A stretch of 64,000 nucleotides of DNA from Flaveria trinervia. Lineage: Eukaryota; Streptophyta; Magnoliopsida; Asterales; Asteraceae. The stretch spans positions 102,330,559-102,394,558 of the forward strand of contig CM046452.1 in NCBI GenBank assembly GCA_025506515.1, written 5' to 3'. Made by a program: the position numbers and the translations under genes. This document shows, in pieces, positions 26,891-40,141 of this stretch. Each line of letters starts with the position of its first letter. Position 1 is the stretch's first letter. The notes beneath the pieces were generated by a model. It was not told where the DNA came from. It saw only the letters and a program-made list of their open reading frames with translations, and made no database searches.

Positions 26891-27523
26891 TCCGTGATCA
26901 TGGATCAAACAGAAAAAACTCAACTCAAAATATTAGCATAAGAGCATTCACAGTCTGTTCTTTATATTTCTGTGAGTGTGTTTTCTATATTATATGATAT
27001 GATTATAAGTGGTTCTGAGTGAAGGATATAATAAATTTACTGTTCAATCTGTATTTTGGGGAAGTATTGTTCAAAACCCTATGATATTTTTAATATATTT
27101 TAAGTGGTTATGAGTAAAGAAGAAAGAAAAAGTAATAATAAAATTGAAAAGAAAAAATAAAAAATAGTGATTTATAGTATAGTTATATAAAAAATACGGG
27201 GAATGGATTGTGAATGCTCTAATAAGTGAAAGAGTTCATTTGATCAATAAATCTCACATCAGTTTTTTATACAAACGATGTGTAACAAATCTCATACTTT
27301 GTAATGATTCCAGTCCATAACAATCGACCCTCCTTAAAAGCCAATGTCCTCGTTGATCATAGTTGGGTCTCTCGAGACCACCACTTCTAATTTGGCTTTA
27401 ATACCATTGTTACGGACAAAATAGGATAAATCAAACAAAAGACTAGTCGGATACATCATTTGTTTATAAAACTGATATAAAACAAGTCTCATATCTTACC
27501 ATATATTATTTCTACCCATAACA
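26891..27523 (-). mobile_element. TRIM (miniature LTR retrotransposon), 3' LTR split by a MITE
   Basis: On the minus strand, a 116-bp LTR (27523 down to 27408) starts TGTTATGGGTAGAAATAATA and ends TTTTGTCCGTAACA. One base later comes TGGTATTAAAGCC (27394-27406), a decayed match to the initiator tRNA-Met primer-binding site TGGTATCAGAGCC. After only 85 internal bases, a purine-rich AAGGAGGGTCGAT precedes a second LTR starting TGTTATGGACTGG at 27322. The two LTRs align along the first 100 bases with many differences. LTR2 is then interrupted by the MITE at 26942-27219, and TTCTGTTTGATCCATGATC on the far side resembles the end of LTR1. The outer end (about 26891) and target duplication are not certain. 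Confidence 0.6.
26942..27219 (+). mobile_element. Harbinger-type (Tourist-like) MITE, GAGCATTCACA family, copy 1
   Basis: This is a 278-bp element with inverted ends GAGCATTCACAGTCTGTTC and, read inward from the right, GAGCATTCACAATCCATTC. It is flanked by TAA on both sides (26939-26941 and 27220-27222). The 3-bp TAA duplication and short TIRs fit PIF/Harbinger MITEs. It sits inside LTR2 of the TRIM. A relative lies at 62738-63038 on the other strand. Confidence 0.8.
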
Positions 27524-29347
27524 ACAATCATTCATGAGGCATTAGTTGCGTATGCATATGCGTCTATAGAGCTATAGAACCTTCTTTTTCTATCATCAAT
27601 ATTGTTTGACGTTCATATTGTACTTATCCTCTCCTTCCGAAAAGACGATATATAGTGATATAAATTATCTTTACATCTATGCAACAATTGATAAGAAAAT
27701 ACTTTTCTGTCATATTACGAGATATATATAGTATTATTATCTTTACACCGATATTAAGAATGATTTTTATTTACAAATACTAATTTCTTCGAACCCATTA
27801 GGAACATACGAGTTAATGCCCCCACCATAGTGAGAATTGTGACCAAATGTCCCATGTGAAGATTGCTAAAAAGTTTAGTTAAAGACTTTTTAACTCAAAT
27901 AATTATATGAAACTTAATCTATAGGTTTGAGCTATCATGAATGTTGGTGATGTTGTTTCATCAAAGCTATCTTAATTAACTGGATTTATATAAAACTGAA
28001 GTAAAATTGCTATAAAAATCAACGCAAGAAAGTAGTACGTTATCAAATGCATGCTTGATCGAGGATATTGTAATTATTAGAATCAAGGAACCGTGGTGAT
28101 TTAAGGGCCAAAGCCCCCCTAGACCAGGTCGCCCCTTTAACGAGGGTTCTTGCCCTGGTAACAATCCACTTAATTGGTCTGTAAATTTATTTTGTTATGG
28201 ATCATTTGTGGGAGCTTGACAAATCAATAGCTATTGGTTTGTGTTGTCTTAGATAAGTTGCAACTGAGCAAGTAACAACCAAAGAGGTCAGTGCCTTTTG
28301 ATTTTTAAGAAAAACTTAGATCAATAGCAAATAGGCCAAGCAGTACCAATTGACTAGCAGTTGCAACTAATGTCTACAACAACTAAACAGTTAGTGTTAA
28401 ATATCACTTATGGTTTTTCCCAACTAAAGTAATCGTTAAGTATTGATTGTTGTTACTATCAACTCATAAGCACCAACTTAAAACATTGTGTGATGATCTC
28501 TTTTATATATAAAGAAATTCATGTTGTATGTTTGAATATTGAATTCACAACTTTGATTTTAACGTAGTAGAACATCTCACTTTTTTAAATTCGCATTATT
28601 ACTTATTCGATTATTAACTTTGTGTACACATAAAAGTTTTAATATAAAATTGATATACACAATTAAAAACATTATTAAAGTCATATGAAATCTAAAACCT
28701 ACAATAGATAAGAGTTTCATAACAAGCTAATATGTGTCTAAATTAAATTAAAAAGTGAAAGATATGGAATTTGAAAAAAGAAAATGCATAAAATTAAGGG
28801 CATTGGTAAATTAACCTCTGGACGGTTTATAGGTATGAGTCGATTTGTTTATAAACTCTTTATGTGCGGTTTACTCCAAGCACTTATGTGTGGCTGATTT
28901 GAATGATTTGAAGTATAAGTTAAAGTCGTGAAAAGCATATAGGGTGAAACATATGTATCCTAGTATCCTAGTATGGTAATATATGTAAGTTATTATGTAT
29001 AATCGAAACATAAATTATTAAAACATACTAAATTTAATTTTTTTTCATTATTTAATATTTTACTTAATATCAACCTAATAAAATAAGATATTTTTGTAAT
29101 TTTTTTCTTAAATCAGTAAAGAACGTAGGATTTATATTGATATTTTATTTCACAAAATCTTTAAAAAAATCTTTTGATTGTGGCCTTCTAAATTCAAATA
29201 ACAAGTTGTTATCATATAAGATATTTATCTATTGTATTTGTTTCATCATTTATCTCATGTAATATATGAGAATCTAACATAGTTTGTGAATATGAATAAT
29301 ATATCTTCATATACTCAAATATATTTAGTCTCAGTTACACTTTAAAC
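27524..29347. other. Intergenic, no gene seen
   Basis: No convincing coding frame. A GC-richer patch at about 28095-28160 (a GGGCCAAAGCCCCCCTAGACC region) stands out from the AT-rich background and may be a decayed repeat, but no ends were found. Confidence 0.45.
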
Positions 29348-29748
29348 CAATGTTGTTAGGACCGGATCTCACCCGCCGATCCAACCGGTCCAACCGAGGA
29401 TCGGCTAGGTGGCGGGTCCGGTTCGCTATAGATCGTTTTGGGCTGGTCGAACCGCTCGTTCGTCCTGAACCAGTGGTCAGACCGGGAAACAGGACCGGTT
29501 CGAACCGGATTTTGATTATTATTATTTTTTAATGGGTATAAACGGAGTGTTAAACTATAAATTGGTGTGTTGGATATACAAATATAGTTAACTTTTATAT
29601 GTAACTATAAAATACATATATAAATCACATATAAATTACTTATATTTAATTATATATATAACTTGACGTCATCTGGTTCTTAAATCCGATCTGACCACCA
29701 TCCATTAAGGCGTCTGGTTTGCCGTCCGATCCGATTTTGAAAACATTG
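29348..29748. mobile_element. hAT-type MITE, CAATGTTTT family, copy 2
   Basis: A 401-bp element with left end CAATGTTGTTAGGACCGGAT and right end, read inward, CAATGTTTTCAAAATCGGAT. Flanks CTTTAAAC and CATTAAAC form an 8-bp duplication with one mismatch. The CCGGTTCG-rich subterminal repeats match the copy at 7261-7469. The 60-codon open frame at 29350-29532 reads through these repeats and is not a gene. Confidence 0.8.
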
Positions 29749-31120
29749 CATTAAACAACCAATTGCAACAGCTAAATTAGCATTTTGATATATAGTTTAT
29801 TTCTGTTTAATTGTTTGAGATATATGCAAATGATTGGAAATAAAGAAGTGAGAAGAGTAATTAGATGTATCGAATAAATTTGTTAAATGAATAATCAGAC
29901 AGAAAGTTAAAAATTAAAAGTATCAATTTTTAAATTTTAATTAAAATTTTCAAATTACTCTCTCTAAACTCAAATATGAAATTCTTTGAAAACTTTGTTT
30001 AGTTGACCAACTTATTAAACGGATTTTCAAATTGACTTGTTTAATTAATATGTTATTAGTTAAACAAAAATAACATAAACCAATTATTTTTGTATTGTTT
30101 TTCATATTGTCTTAGAAATTTGTCACTATATTACTCCAACAATAAGATTGTTTAAAGAAATTTCTAATAATTCATATCAAATTTGATTTTGATTATGTTA
30201 CTTTATATTTTATTATGTCTTTCAACATCTGTCAAAAATAGAAAATCTTTCTTTAACATGTATGATAAGATATATAAAAACGTTTAATCAGTGAACACGT
30301 GTCTAGAATATTTAAAAATAATAAAGTAATATAATTTAATCATAATCAAAACAATTTGAAACTATCAAGTGACAATTACTCAAGATGAAAAGATCGAGTG
30401 AGGTATGAAACTTACATAATATAATATTGTATATCAAAACAAATAAAATTAGGTGGTGTCGCACTTAAGGAATAAAGATACGACCCCTTTTACCGATTAG
30501 AAGAATAAAAGCTAGTTCCATCGTGATCCATTGCGACAAGTTGTGATCAAACCGTACCATCCAAGTATTTGATGTCTTTTACATAATATTAAAGAACTTT
30601 TAAAGTTAATATAAACTCATATGGAAGTTGCGTGTTATGTGTTAGAATTTCATTCCATATGTCGTGGCTAGAATATAGTTACCAGCCATCAATGTATTTG
30701 AACTAGTCGTTTTTCATAGTGTTGTGTGAAAGAGGTGGTTTGCTATACGCGTAACACTTGGCATTTGTAGTGTCTAAGCGTACGCACGCACATACGTCCA
30801 TATATACGACATTTAATTTTGTTGAACTTTTATATAAATTGATGTCATAGATAGTTGAAACCGTCAAAATACAATGCATGTTTATTTATAAGAATATCAA
30901 TAATAAAATTAATAAGATTTATCTTCACATATCATAACATCATTTTTGAAAACTCGAGAAGTATGACTATATGAGTAAAATAAATTATTTATATCATTGA
31001 ACTTAAAAGAAGAATTTATATGATAACCTTATAACTAGTCAAACAAATCTTAAAAAGATAAATAATATACATTTTTATTGCATTAACAAAACCTTACAAA
31101 CATATATATATATATACACA
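29749..31120. other. AT-rich intergenic, no gene seen
   Basis: No coding frame above chance and no repeat with definable ends. Confidence 0.5.
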
Positions 31121-32817
31121 CTAGGCTAAAGTCTCGTGTAGCACACGGGTTCAATCAAAAAGTATTATTGTTATATAAAATGTGTGTAAATTATAATGTT
31201 GTTGGTAATATTTTGTATATCGATTTTTATGTATAACTTTTATTATTAGTTATATCTAACATTATTCGTTTTTCTCTGTTAATATTTATACGTCTAAATA
31301 GTATATAATATGAAATGAAAGAACTTTATAAAAAAGAACTTTAAATAATAATCAAATTAAATTGAACATGAAAAACAATATTTCAAATTCATAAACATCT
31401 AAAAGATTATTTGTATACAACATTTGATGTTTTGTTGGTTATTTTGTCATTATTATCTAATATTATAGTTTTAACAATTATCTACTTTTAACTCGAGATA
31501 ATGCAACATAAAACCGATTATGATCCTTACTAAAAAAACAAACCAACTTTGGATAGCGATTGTCCTTGGCTTTTGTTTGTTGTCATTTCGAAACACACTG
31601 ATAACAGAAACTGTATTTTTTGAAATTTAAAGTAACTGTTGTTTGAAGGTGTTAAAGTCAATTGTTGAATAAAAGTGTAATTTTCAATCTTACTTCAGAT
31701 ACATCAAAACAATTTGTATATATCAAACGAATTCCAATAAAAAATAAACGTAATAATAATAATATAATAATAATAATAGTAATAACAATAATAATATGGT
31801 AGTACACATAAAAAGAAATAAATAAGTTTAAAAGTAAAAACATGTAATACCTCTTTACAGATACACTGTTGAAATAGATAATCGTAAAAAAATTAAAGAA
31901 ATAATATTAATCCAAAAACACAATAGTGGACAATGATAGATTAAATCATAATCGCTGAGAATGAAAGATCAAATATAACAAAAAATGAATACATTTTGTT
32001 GAAGAAAACTTGATAAAACGGAACCCAAAATGAGAACCAAAATAAAGTCGGTCGAAGGCGATATCTCATACTTTATAAAGACAAATCACGAGGGTCGTAA
32101 ACCTGGATGGTTGTGAATTATTTTAAAATCGGGTATGATTTCATTTCCAAAAAAAGATACCCATGAATTCCTGTAAACTGAAGAGGAGTTGATTAAAAAA
32201 ATTTGTAACTTTCGTCAAAATTTGAATATAAACCGAGTATTTAATGGAAAAATACAATCAAGGAACTGATTTTATAGATAAAAAAATCATAAATGATTTG
32301 TACAATTTTTATTGATTAATTATTTGAAAAAAGAAGAAATATCAGGCATGATTTAATTTTCAAAAAAATATATGCTTTAATTTTGAGTTAAATTTCCAAA
32401 ATTTCCTTAATATCTTTTGTATAGAAGTTGACTTTTAGTCAAATGAACCTAGACTAACACTAAGAACATATACATATTTAGGCGGGAATTGAAAAAAATA
32501 AAAGCGTAAGAGAATGACACGTAACACTAAAGTTATTGTTTTATTATAAGTATTGATTGTATAGTTTTTAATGAATAATTATTTGGAAAAAGAAGAAATA
32601 TCAGGCAAGATTTAATTTTTAAAAAAATATGTGCTTTAATTTAGGGTTAAATTTCTAAAATTTCCTTAAAAATCTCTTGTATAGAAGTTGACTTTTAGTT
32701 AAATGAACCTAGACTAACACTAAAAACATATACATATTTAGGTGGAAATTGAAAAAAATAGAAGCGTAAGAGAATGTTACATGACACTAAAGTTATTGTT
32801 TTATTAATAAGTATAGA
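31121..32817 (-). mobile_element. Non-autonomous Helitron with duplicated 5' region
   Basis: Read on the minus strand, it starts TCTATACTTATTAATAAAAC after A (32818). It ends with hairpin CCCGTGTGCTACACGAG, then ACTTTAGCCTAG, then T (31120). About 255 bases at the 5' end are present twice in tandem (about 32306-32562 and 32563-32817), each with an AAGAAGAAATATCAGGCA block and a CTAGACTAACACTAA block. It has no coding capacity; AAT-rich microsatellite sequence accounts for the frame at 31658-31843. Confidence 0.7.
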
Positions 32818-35800
32818 TATAGATATGTGTATGTATTATGTGTCGGGGTGTAAATGGATAAATTATTAAATACAAGAGATAATACGATTTTCAAAATCTA
32901 ACCCTTTGATAGTGTAACTTTAATATGTAATTGACTCTAATGTCAAAAGCATACCGTTTGTCATTGGAATCTCTAATTTTCACCACATTATCATGGTCTC
33001 CCTGTTGGTTCCGACATGCATTTATGCGTCAGTTGTTCCCCTATTATTGAAATTCGGAAAGAATATATTCTTACGAGTCTAAGACCTTAATTTACTTGAG
33101 AGACTTATATTATGATCGGTACGCGATAAGTGTTTTTAGACTTGATATTTTTCTTTATTTAAATTTCATTTCAAACTGAACATAACTTTATGGGCGAGGA
33201 TCAAGATGTGTTTTTGTTCTCTACCAACTACAAGTAATGGATACAACTTATGTGTTTTTAACCATCAAAATGTTTCATACTTGTTAAATGGTAATCTTTG
33301 ACGTTTAAAGTCACTACATATACTCATGACGAAATTGATGGTCATGCCCATGTAAGCCTTTAAATTAAATTAACCTTCGAACACTTTGGAAAATCATTCT
33401 AACTTGAACAAAGAACTTCTGAAAGTCAACTCTACATTTCCTTTTTTTCTCAAAAAGAAATGAAGAATGTCCAAAATTAGGATGATACTAGTTTTTGAAT
33501 TGAAAATTACGTTGGAAACTTAATCCTAAAATAGAAATACCAAGCTTTTTTCACTTTGAAACATATAAGAAAGTCAAATTCAAAGATAGACATGACTTGG
33601 TATCATGGTCTTTTGTATCATTATGATGTAAGACCTTAGACTGGTTGAATAAGTTAATTTCTTAATTAATGAGTGTTTGATCAAAATCACAGTTTGCTAA
33701 GAGGATATTAGTTTGGTAAACTTAATAGATTATGGTAAAAAAGATAACACAAAACAAACACAAGGATAATACTAGTTTAAGCATGTTAACGAAACCACCT
33801 TGCCTATGCTCATTAATTCTTCAAACAATAGATTCTTTTTTTTCTATTTTCTTCCATCTAAACTGGTAAAGAACATCATTTATTGTCTTCTATCTAGTGT
33901 GATAAAGATCACCAATAACATGTCCAAAATCTTAAGAGGGATTATATCTCTTTTCTTTGATCAAGATAGAGATCACCTTAATAAATTTTCTACTATCTTA
34001 AAATAGATCATCGATTTTATCATGAGTCAAGGTGGATATCAAATTCATGTCTTCTTATCTTTTTCACAATGTAAGGATCCAATACTTGTGATTGTTTAGT
34101 GATTGCATTTACATTTTATTGAAAAGTGAAAACAACAAAGTGTATCAAATACGATTCATGGCACCATGGTCAAATCGTGGCTTGACTTTCTCGTGCCTAC
34201 ATACCATTTTTAGCACTTCTATTGTAGGCGTTGTGTTGATTCAATATCTATTATCTTAAACATTATCCATGGTTTGTTTTTTTAACAGCAAATGTGCGAC
34301 CATGCTTCTGATAATATGTGTTATTTTAATCGGGCTCACCAATTCTTTTCCTAGCTAAGACCGTTCCCCCAACCCCCTCAGAAGTAAACACATTACTAAG
34401 AAACCAAATGTCTCAACTCTGAACATTTTTATTTACAATGATACTTAAACTTATGATCTTCTCTTATTTATAACTCTGAATATTTTTACTTAAAATTGGA
34501 TTTGAACCGATAACTTAAATCCATGTTTTGTAAGACTGATGATGCCTTAGAAATATCATTTTACCATATCAACTAAAAATATATTCAACTTAATTAGTTC
34601 ATGAAATTCACTCAACTAACTAATTTCATTCATAATACAATAAAAAAAAGGTCAAACTAGTTTAAACTCTAGAACAATTTTATTTATAGTAAGACTTAAA
34701 CTTATGATTTTTTTTATAACTCTGAATATTTTTTCTTAAAGTGAGATTTGAATCCATAACCTAAATTCATGTTTTGTTGTATATTCAGCTTAATTGGTTC
34801 ATGAAAATTGGTTGATCAAAGCATGAAATGTGTTATAAGCATGTCTAAACTCTGAAGCTTTTCTTATTCAATCTGATGACTCCAACAAATTTAATCATGT
34901 GAGTTTTTGCTTTATATCAAGGAAGATTCTCGATCATTTGACCTTTTCTTTATTGTATTATGAATGAAATTAGTTGAGTGACTTGAAATTATTTGTTGTA
35001 TTCAACTATCAAGCTTGTTTAACCCTCTCCATTCAAGTACCATGTCTGTTATATTTTCATTTGGAAAAAGCAATAGTAAAAATGCTCATTATCGTAATAT
35101 TAATAAAAAGACACAATAACGTGTAAAAAAACATAATGAAAAACAATTACAAGCAAGAGCCAATAAAGACATAATAACAAGCTGAAAAGACACAATGAAT
35201 TAGAAAAAATATTAATCAAGATATCTAAATCACTTCTAGTGGTACATAAAATAATAAAACTACAAACATTATATTTTAAAGAACAACTAAATAGACTCAT
35301 TAAAAAAAGTGTTAAATAAACTACAAATTATAGTGAATTTTGAAAAACTAGACATTTTATATTACGAGGAGATCATGTTATTAAAAATTATTGAAGAAAA
35401 AAATGATTGATCTATATTTTCACTCCATTATTTGAAGAAAAATAATAATAGGAAACAAAAGAGTCTTAAGATATAAATTTCTTTTTGAATCGTCTATTCT
35501 AATTTTAGGCGTTGTTTAATTCAACACGTGACTCGGTCTCATTTTCGAAGAAAACCTGGTCCATTTTTGTTGTCATTTGAAAAATAAAGTCAATCGACGT
35601 TAGGGTTTTAAATATTTTAATTCTTTGTATGACGTTATCAAATTAAAGTCTTGCTTGAATTTGGCACCCTTCACTTAAAATTGACAAGAAATTAATACAC
35701 TACTCAACTTAATTAATAAACATTGATTACGCTTATTCTAGTGATGATCTTGTGACTTGTGGCCGATTATATCCTACAAATGTCGTCTAGTTCAAGTATT

Positions 35801-36734
35801 TGGAAGTATGCGATTAGATGGAACTAGTGGGTTTTGTAAGCGTGTTGCGACAAATCGATTTTAAATTAAACGTAAATTGTCATTTTCGTCCTTAGGGTTT
35901 GTCGTATTTTGTTTTTTTCATTCAAAACCAAAATTTTCCTCCGCGCTTCCCTGACATTTAAAAAATTACAATTTTCATTCAGTTTCGTGATCATTTATTT
36001 AACTGTTAAGTAGTCATTACGTGCATCTCATATGATGAGGATTTATGTACTTTACACCTCATGTGATGAGGATTTATGTACTTTTACACATCACTATAAA
36101 AAAATAAACCTAAATAAACATTGTTCAACAGCCTCGAATATTCAAATATTATTCGATTAATTTTTAATATTCAAAGTTGATGTCCACTTAAGAGGTAAAA
36201 CAAACGCCGTTAACAGAAGTGGATTAAAATAACAAGTTTTTAGAATGTCAAACCGTAAACCGTTAACAATTAACTCTAAAATTAATATTGAAACTTACAT
36301 ACACGTCGCAATTGTATATTTAGAATATTTTAAGTAACTATGTTTTTGTGAAAAAAAACTCGTCATAACGATGTATATGAAAATGAAGCTAAACGCAGGT
36401 CAAAATCAAATAAAATTTACATCCAAATACAGATGAAAATAATCGTGTCAAGGGTGTACATTGAATAAAAAATTAAAAAAAGAAAAAAGAAAAACGATAT
36501 ATTCGAACTCTCCTTTTTTCAAACTAAACTTATGTTGAAATATAGATAAAAATACGTAGCATTGATAATCTGATATATTAGAAACTTTAAGAAAACTATA
36601 ATATTAACAAACTACAACCACACTTTAATTTGAGCTCAAAATTTAAAATTGACGAGAAATTCTGATGATTTTTATATTAAATCAACTAGTAGTTAACTAA
36701 GAATAACTTATAATAGTTTAACATTTAATTAATA
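32818..36734. other. Intergenic, no gene seen
   Basis: Short frames at 33800-34006 and 35100-35300 have no motif. A diverged direct repeat lies at about 34420-34530 and 34671-34770: both hold CTTAAACTTATGAT, TATAACTCTGAATATTTTT and AACTTAAATCCATGTTTTG-like blocks. At 36027-36090 a 32-base unit containing TGATGAGGATTTATGTACTTT occurs twice in tandem. Confidence 0.5.
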
Positions 36735-37058
36735 GAGTTAATCTCGGTTTTGGTCCCTGTGTTTTGTAGATTGTTTACTCTTGAGTTCAGATATTTATTT
36801 TGTCTTTATTATTAGTATGAGTTTTCAAAATCGTTTCTGTTTTCGTCCTTCTTACTAACAATATTAAAATTTTCTGTTAGATTTTTTTAAAAATACAAAA
36901 ATACCTTTAGGGTTAAAATGGTTATCACAACTTTGGGTTTCCTTTTTTAAAAACAAACCACCACCACCAAATCTAATTTCAGGAGATGTGAAGGTTTCAA
37001 TTCTAATTTCAGATAAAATTATAGAGGTGATGTAGGTGCTTTTGGTGGTGCCCGACGT

Positions 37059-39969
37059 TGTCACACCCCGACCGACGGCGGAATCATCGGGGCGGACGAA
37101 TGGGAGATGATTGTTCATAGCACATGGAAACTAATTAAGTTGGAATATTATTAAATATCATTATTCATAAAACATTACAAGACAAATAAGTTCATACAAT
37201 ACAAAAGAATCAAACAAAAAAATAACATGTTAAATTAAACTAGGTCCAAGTCTTATATGAGCACGAAGAGAATCGACAAGTAGTAAACCTGAAACATGTT
37301 AAAGATAAAATATCAACTTTGAAAGTTGGTGAGATTTTCATAGTCTGCAATACATAAGTATATAAAAGATGACAATTCATGTTATAAGTTAGAGAGCAAA
37401 GTAACTAGGGATGTAAGACAGAATACACAATCAAACCTTGACAAAGTTTTACAAGTCTCAAACGTTTACAAGCATATACGATTAGCTAAGTGTACTTGGA
37501 TTAACCAAGCAGGCTTGTCAGGCCTATAGATCTATGACGTCGCCAGGCTAGCAATAGTTAATGATTGTACATATATTCGACATTACATGGTAGCTACAAA
37601 GATCAACTAACCATAACATACAAGTGAATTGCCATAAGTTTACAAGCATCAAACGTGTTTACAAGTGCAATGTTTATAAGGTAACATGTTTCACCCCAAA
37701 GTGTAAAAATGTGCAAAAAAGGTATAGAAATACTCACATGGAAAATAAGCATAAGAATGATGATAAGAGAATAAACGAGGCTCCAACGATTTCTTTTACG
37801 AGTTACCTAAACGTATTGATTCCAAGATTAAGTTTGATAATAAGATTAACGATTAGACGCGAACTAGGGTTTCTATTGAAATTTGAGGGTTTAAATAACT
37901 AAATAATAATGGATCGTTTACGTTTTGGTTTATAAAGATAATATAAATCAATTAAGTTTACGAATAATAAAAAAAATGTCTCAACAATTTAAGTTATTGA
38001 TTTAATAGAAATTAAGTATAATATGTGAAAGGAAATAATTAATTATTTAATACTTGATAAAAAGAATCAATTAAGTTCTTATTTAAATGACATCAAAATT
38101 ATTTAAAATCATTTTATAAAGTTTTGAGCTTTTAAAATGATTTATCATAAAGGTTTTATAATAACAAACCCAAAAAAAATATAAATAAAGTAAATTATAC
38201 TGTTTTACAAATCTCAAGAATTTAAATAAAAGAAAAAATAAATTTATTAACTATTTATGATTTAACATGGTTAAATGAATAGATGAATAATTAAATATTA
38301 GATCATTATTTAAAAAAACTATTTAAATAATTAATTATCTAGCATATAAATTTATAATGTTTTTGTTTAACTTTTGAGTAACTACTATAAAGATTTTATA
38401 ATATTAAAACCTTTCAAAAACAAAACACAATAACCCAAGATATTATATGATTTAGAAGTTTTAGGGATTATATAAAGAATTTAAAATAGTTTTAATATTA
38501 TTAGAATATTTGTTTGCAAATGAGAATATTAATTTGTTAACAAATTTTTTCAGAAAATGAAATTAATAACTACTAGAACAAATTTAGTTACCAATAATAA
38601 TTTTGTTTTGATTAAGTAATATATTAGGTATTTATAGAATTTAAATGATAAAAAAACTAATAATAAAATAACCTGCGGGTGCCCTGGTTCGAACCCGGGA
38701 CCCTAAGGGTGTGGTTCACATATGTTACCGCTGGGCTATAAGCCCCATGTCTGTTAAAAGTTCGATTTTAAAGTTTAAAAATATAACAACAAAATACCCC
38801 ATTTCATAAGAACCCTAGAATCGATTTGTATCAAATTGAACATGAATTCGGAGTAGTTAACGAAATCCAACTTAGGGCTTTTCATCCCTAAGTGAAACCG
38901 AGTGTCTAGATGTATGAAGCTTACATGATTGAGTTCGGATATGATAAGATGATAAAAGGTACAGTCGCAACTTTACGTTGATGTTGATTCAAGGTGCAGA
39001 TGTTGTTGATATTCAAATTGCTTTGGTGAGAAGCTTTGGATCAACATATCAAACAGGAACCATTAATCAATTGAACTTGAAAAAGTCCAGAAGAGGTTGA
39101 ACTGTATAGTTGCAGGTTAATGAAGAAGATGTCGATCGAACTCCATGAGATCGTGTGTTACAGGTAGAATTGAGAGCTTGAAAAGTTTAGAAGTATCGCG
39201 CAGGGGGTTTCCCCTCAAACATAAGGACTTGATTTGCTCGATTTCGAGTCTAATGCAATGAATGCAGGTTCGGTTCCGAGTTTTGTATGTTAATGATCAA
39301 TTAATCACAATTAAACAGGGGTTAAGTTCGAAACCGATGGAATATAGTTACGGTTTGGTTTGGTTTAATTTCATTTACATCGAGCGTTTTGGAAGTGTGA
39401 TGCTCACCGGAGTTGGTGGCCGGAGTTTGGCCGGTGATAGGGGAAGAGGCGACAGTGGGTAAGTGTGGTTTGGGGTTTTTTTTTAGAAATTACACATTTG
39501 GTCCCTATAATTTCAATAGTTTACCATTTTATGTTAAACCTTCTATATTAAGTTTTAGAAAATACAGTTCAGACCTTGAACTTATGTGACTAAACAATTT
39601 AATTATTTATAGACTTTATAACTTTATAAAGTTTGTAAATTTTATAATTTGTTTATTTATTTCTAGTAATTAAGATTTATAATTACTACTAACTTTATAA
39701 CTCCAAATTATTTAAACTCATAATTAATATACCAACTTTATAAATTTATAAACTTTATTTACAAATTATAAAATTTATTATAAATTGTTCAAATGATTAA
39801 ATAAATGAAAATTAAATAAAACAATAGTCAAAATTGGTTAAATTACAGATTTAACGTATGATTCAATAAAATAAATAAAATAGTTTTAAATAATTTATTT
39901 ATTTATTTTTTTCATCATATGAAAGTTCAAAATGGGTTTATAAATTAAAAAAAAATAGTGGATGTTACA
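37059..39969 (+). mobile_element. Solo LTR, family A, copy 1
   Basis: Starts TGTCACACCCCGACCGACGG and ends GGATGTTACA. Flanks are GACGT (37054-37058) and GATGT (39970-39974), a 5-bp duplication with one C-to-T change. There is no primer-binding site after the end and no coding region. It shares ordered blocks with copies 2 and 3: CTAGGTCCAAGTC, ACCTGAAACATG, GCTTGTCAGGC, TTTCACCCCAAA, CATAAGAACCCTAGAATCG and a tRNA-like module at 38676-38746. Frames inside it (for example 37624-37902 and 39262-39462) are not conserved in the other copies and are not genes. Confidence 0.87.
38676..38746 (-). other. tRNA-like module in LTR family A, copy 1
   Basis: On the minus strand, a box-A-like TATAGCCCAGCGGTAAC (38724-38740) is followed by a box-B GGGTTCGAACC (38686-38696) flanked by a pairing T-stem (CCCGG/CCAGG). 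The spacing is that of a tRNA gene, but the acceptor stem does not pair well. It is not a functional tRNA; it resembles an internal pol III promoter. Confidence 0.6.
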
Positions 39970-40141
39970 GATGTGGTGGAGGTGGTGAACACGTGGTGGT
40001 GGTGGTGGCCTGTGGTTGCACAAGGGCGGGTGGCGACAGTAGCTGCGTTGTGATAGCAGTGGTGTGGTAGAGGTGTAGTGGCAAAAATAGTTGTGGCATG
40101 GCGGAGGCGTGGTTGTGACAGTGGTAGTACGACGGAGGTGT

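Noticed and set aside
38676..38746. A genuine tRNA gene in the LTR
   Set aside because: The acceptor stem does not pair, the anticodon arm is poor, and the copies differ at functional positions, so only a tRNA-like relic is claimed.
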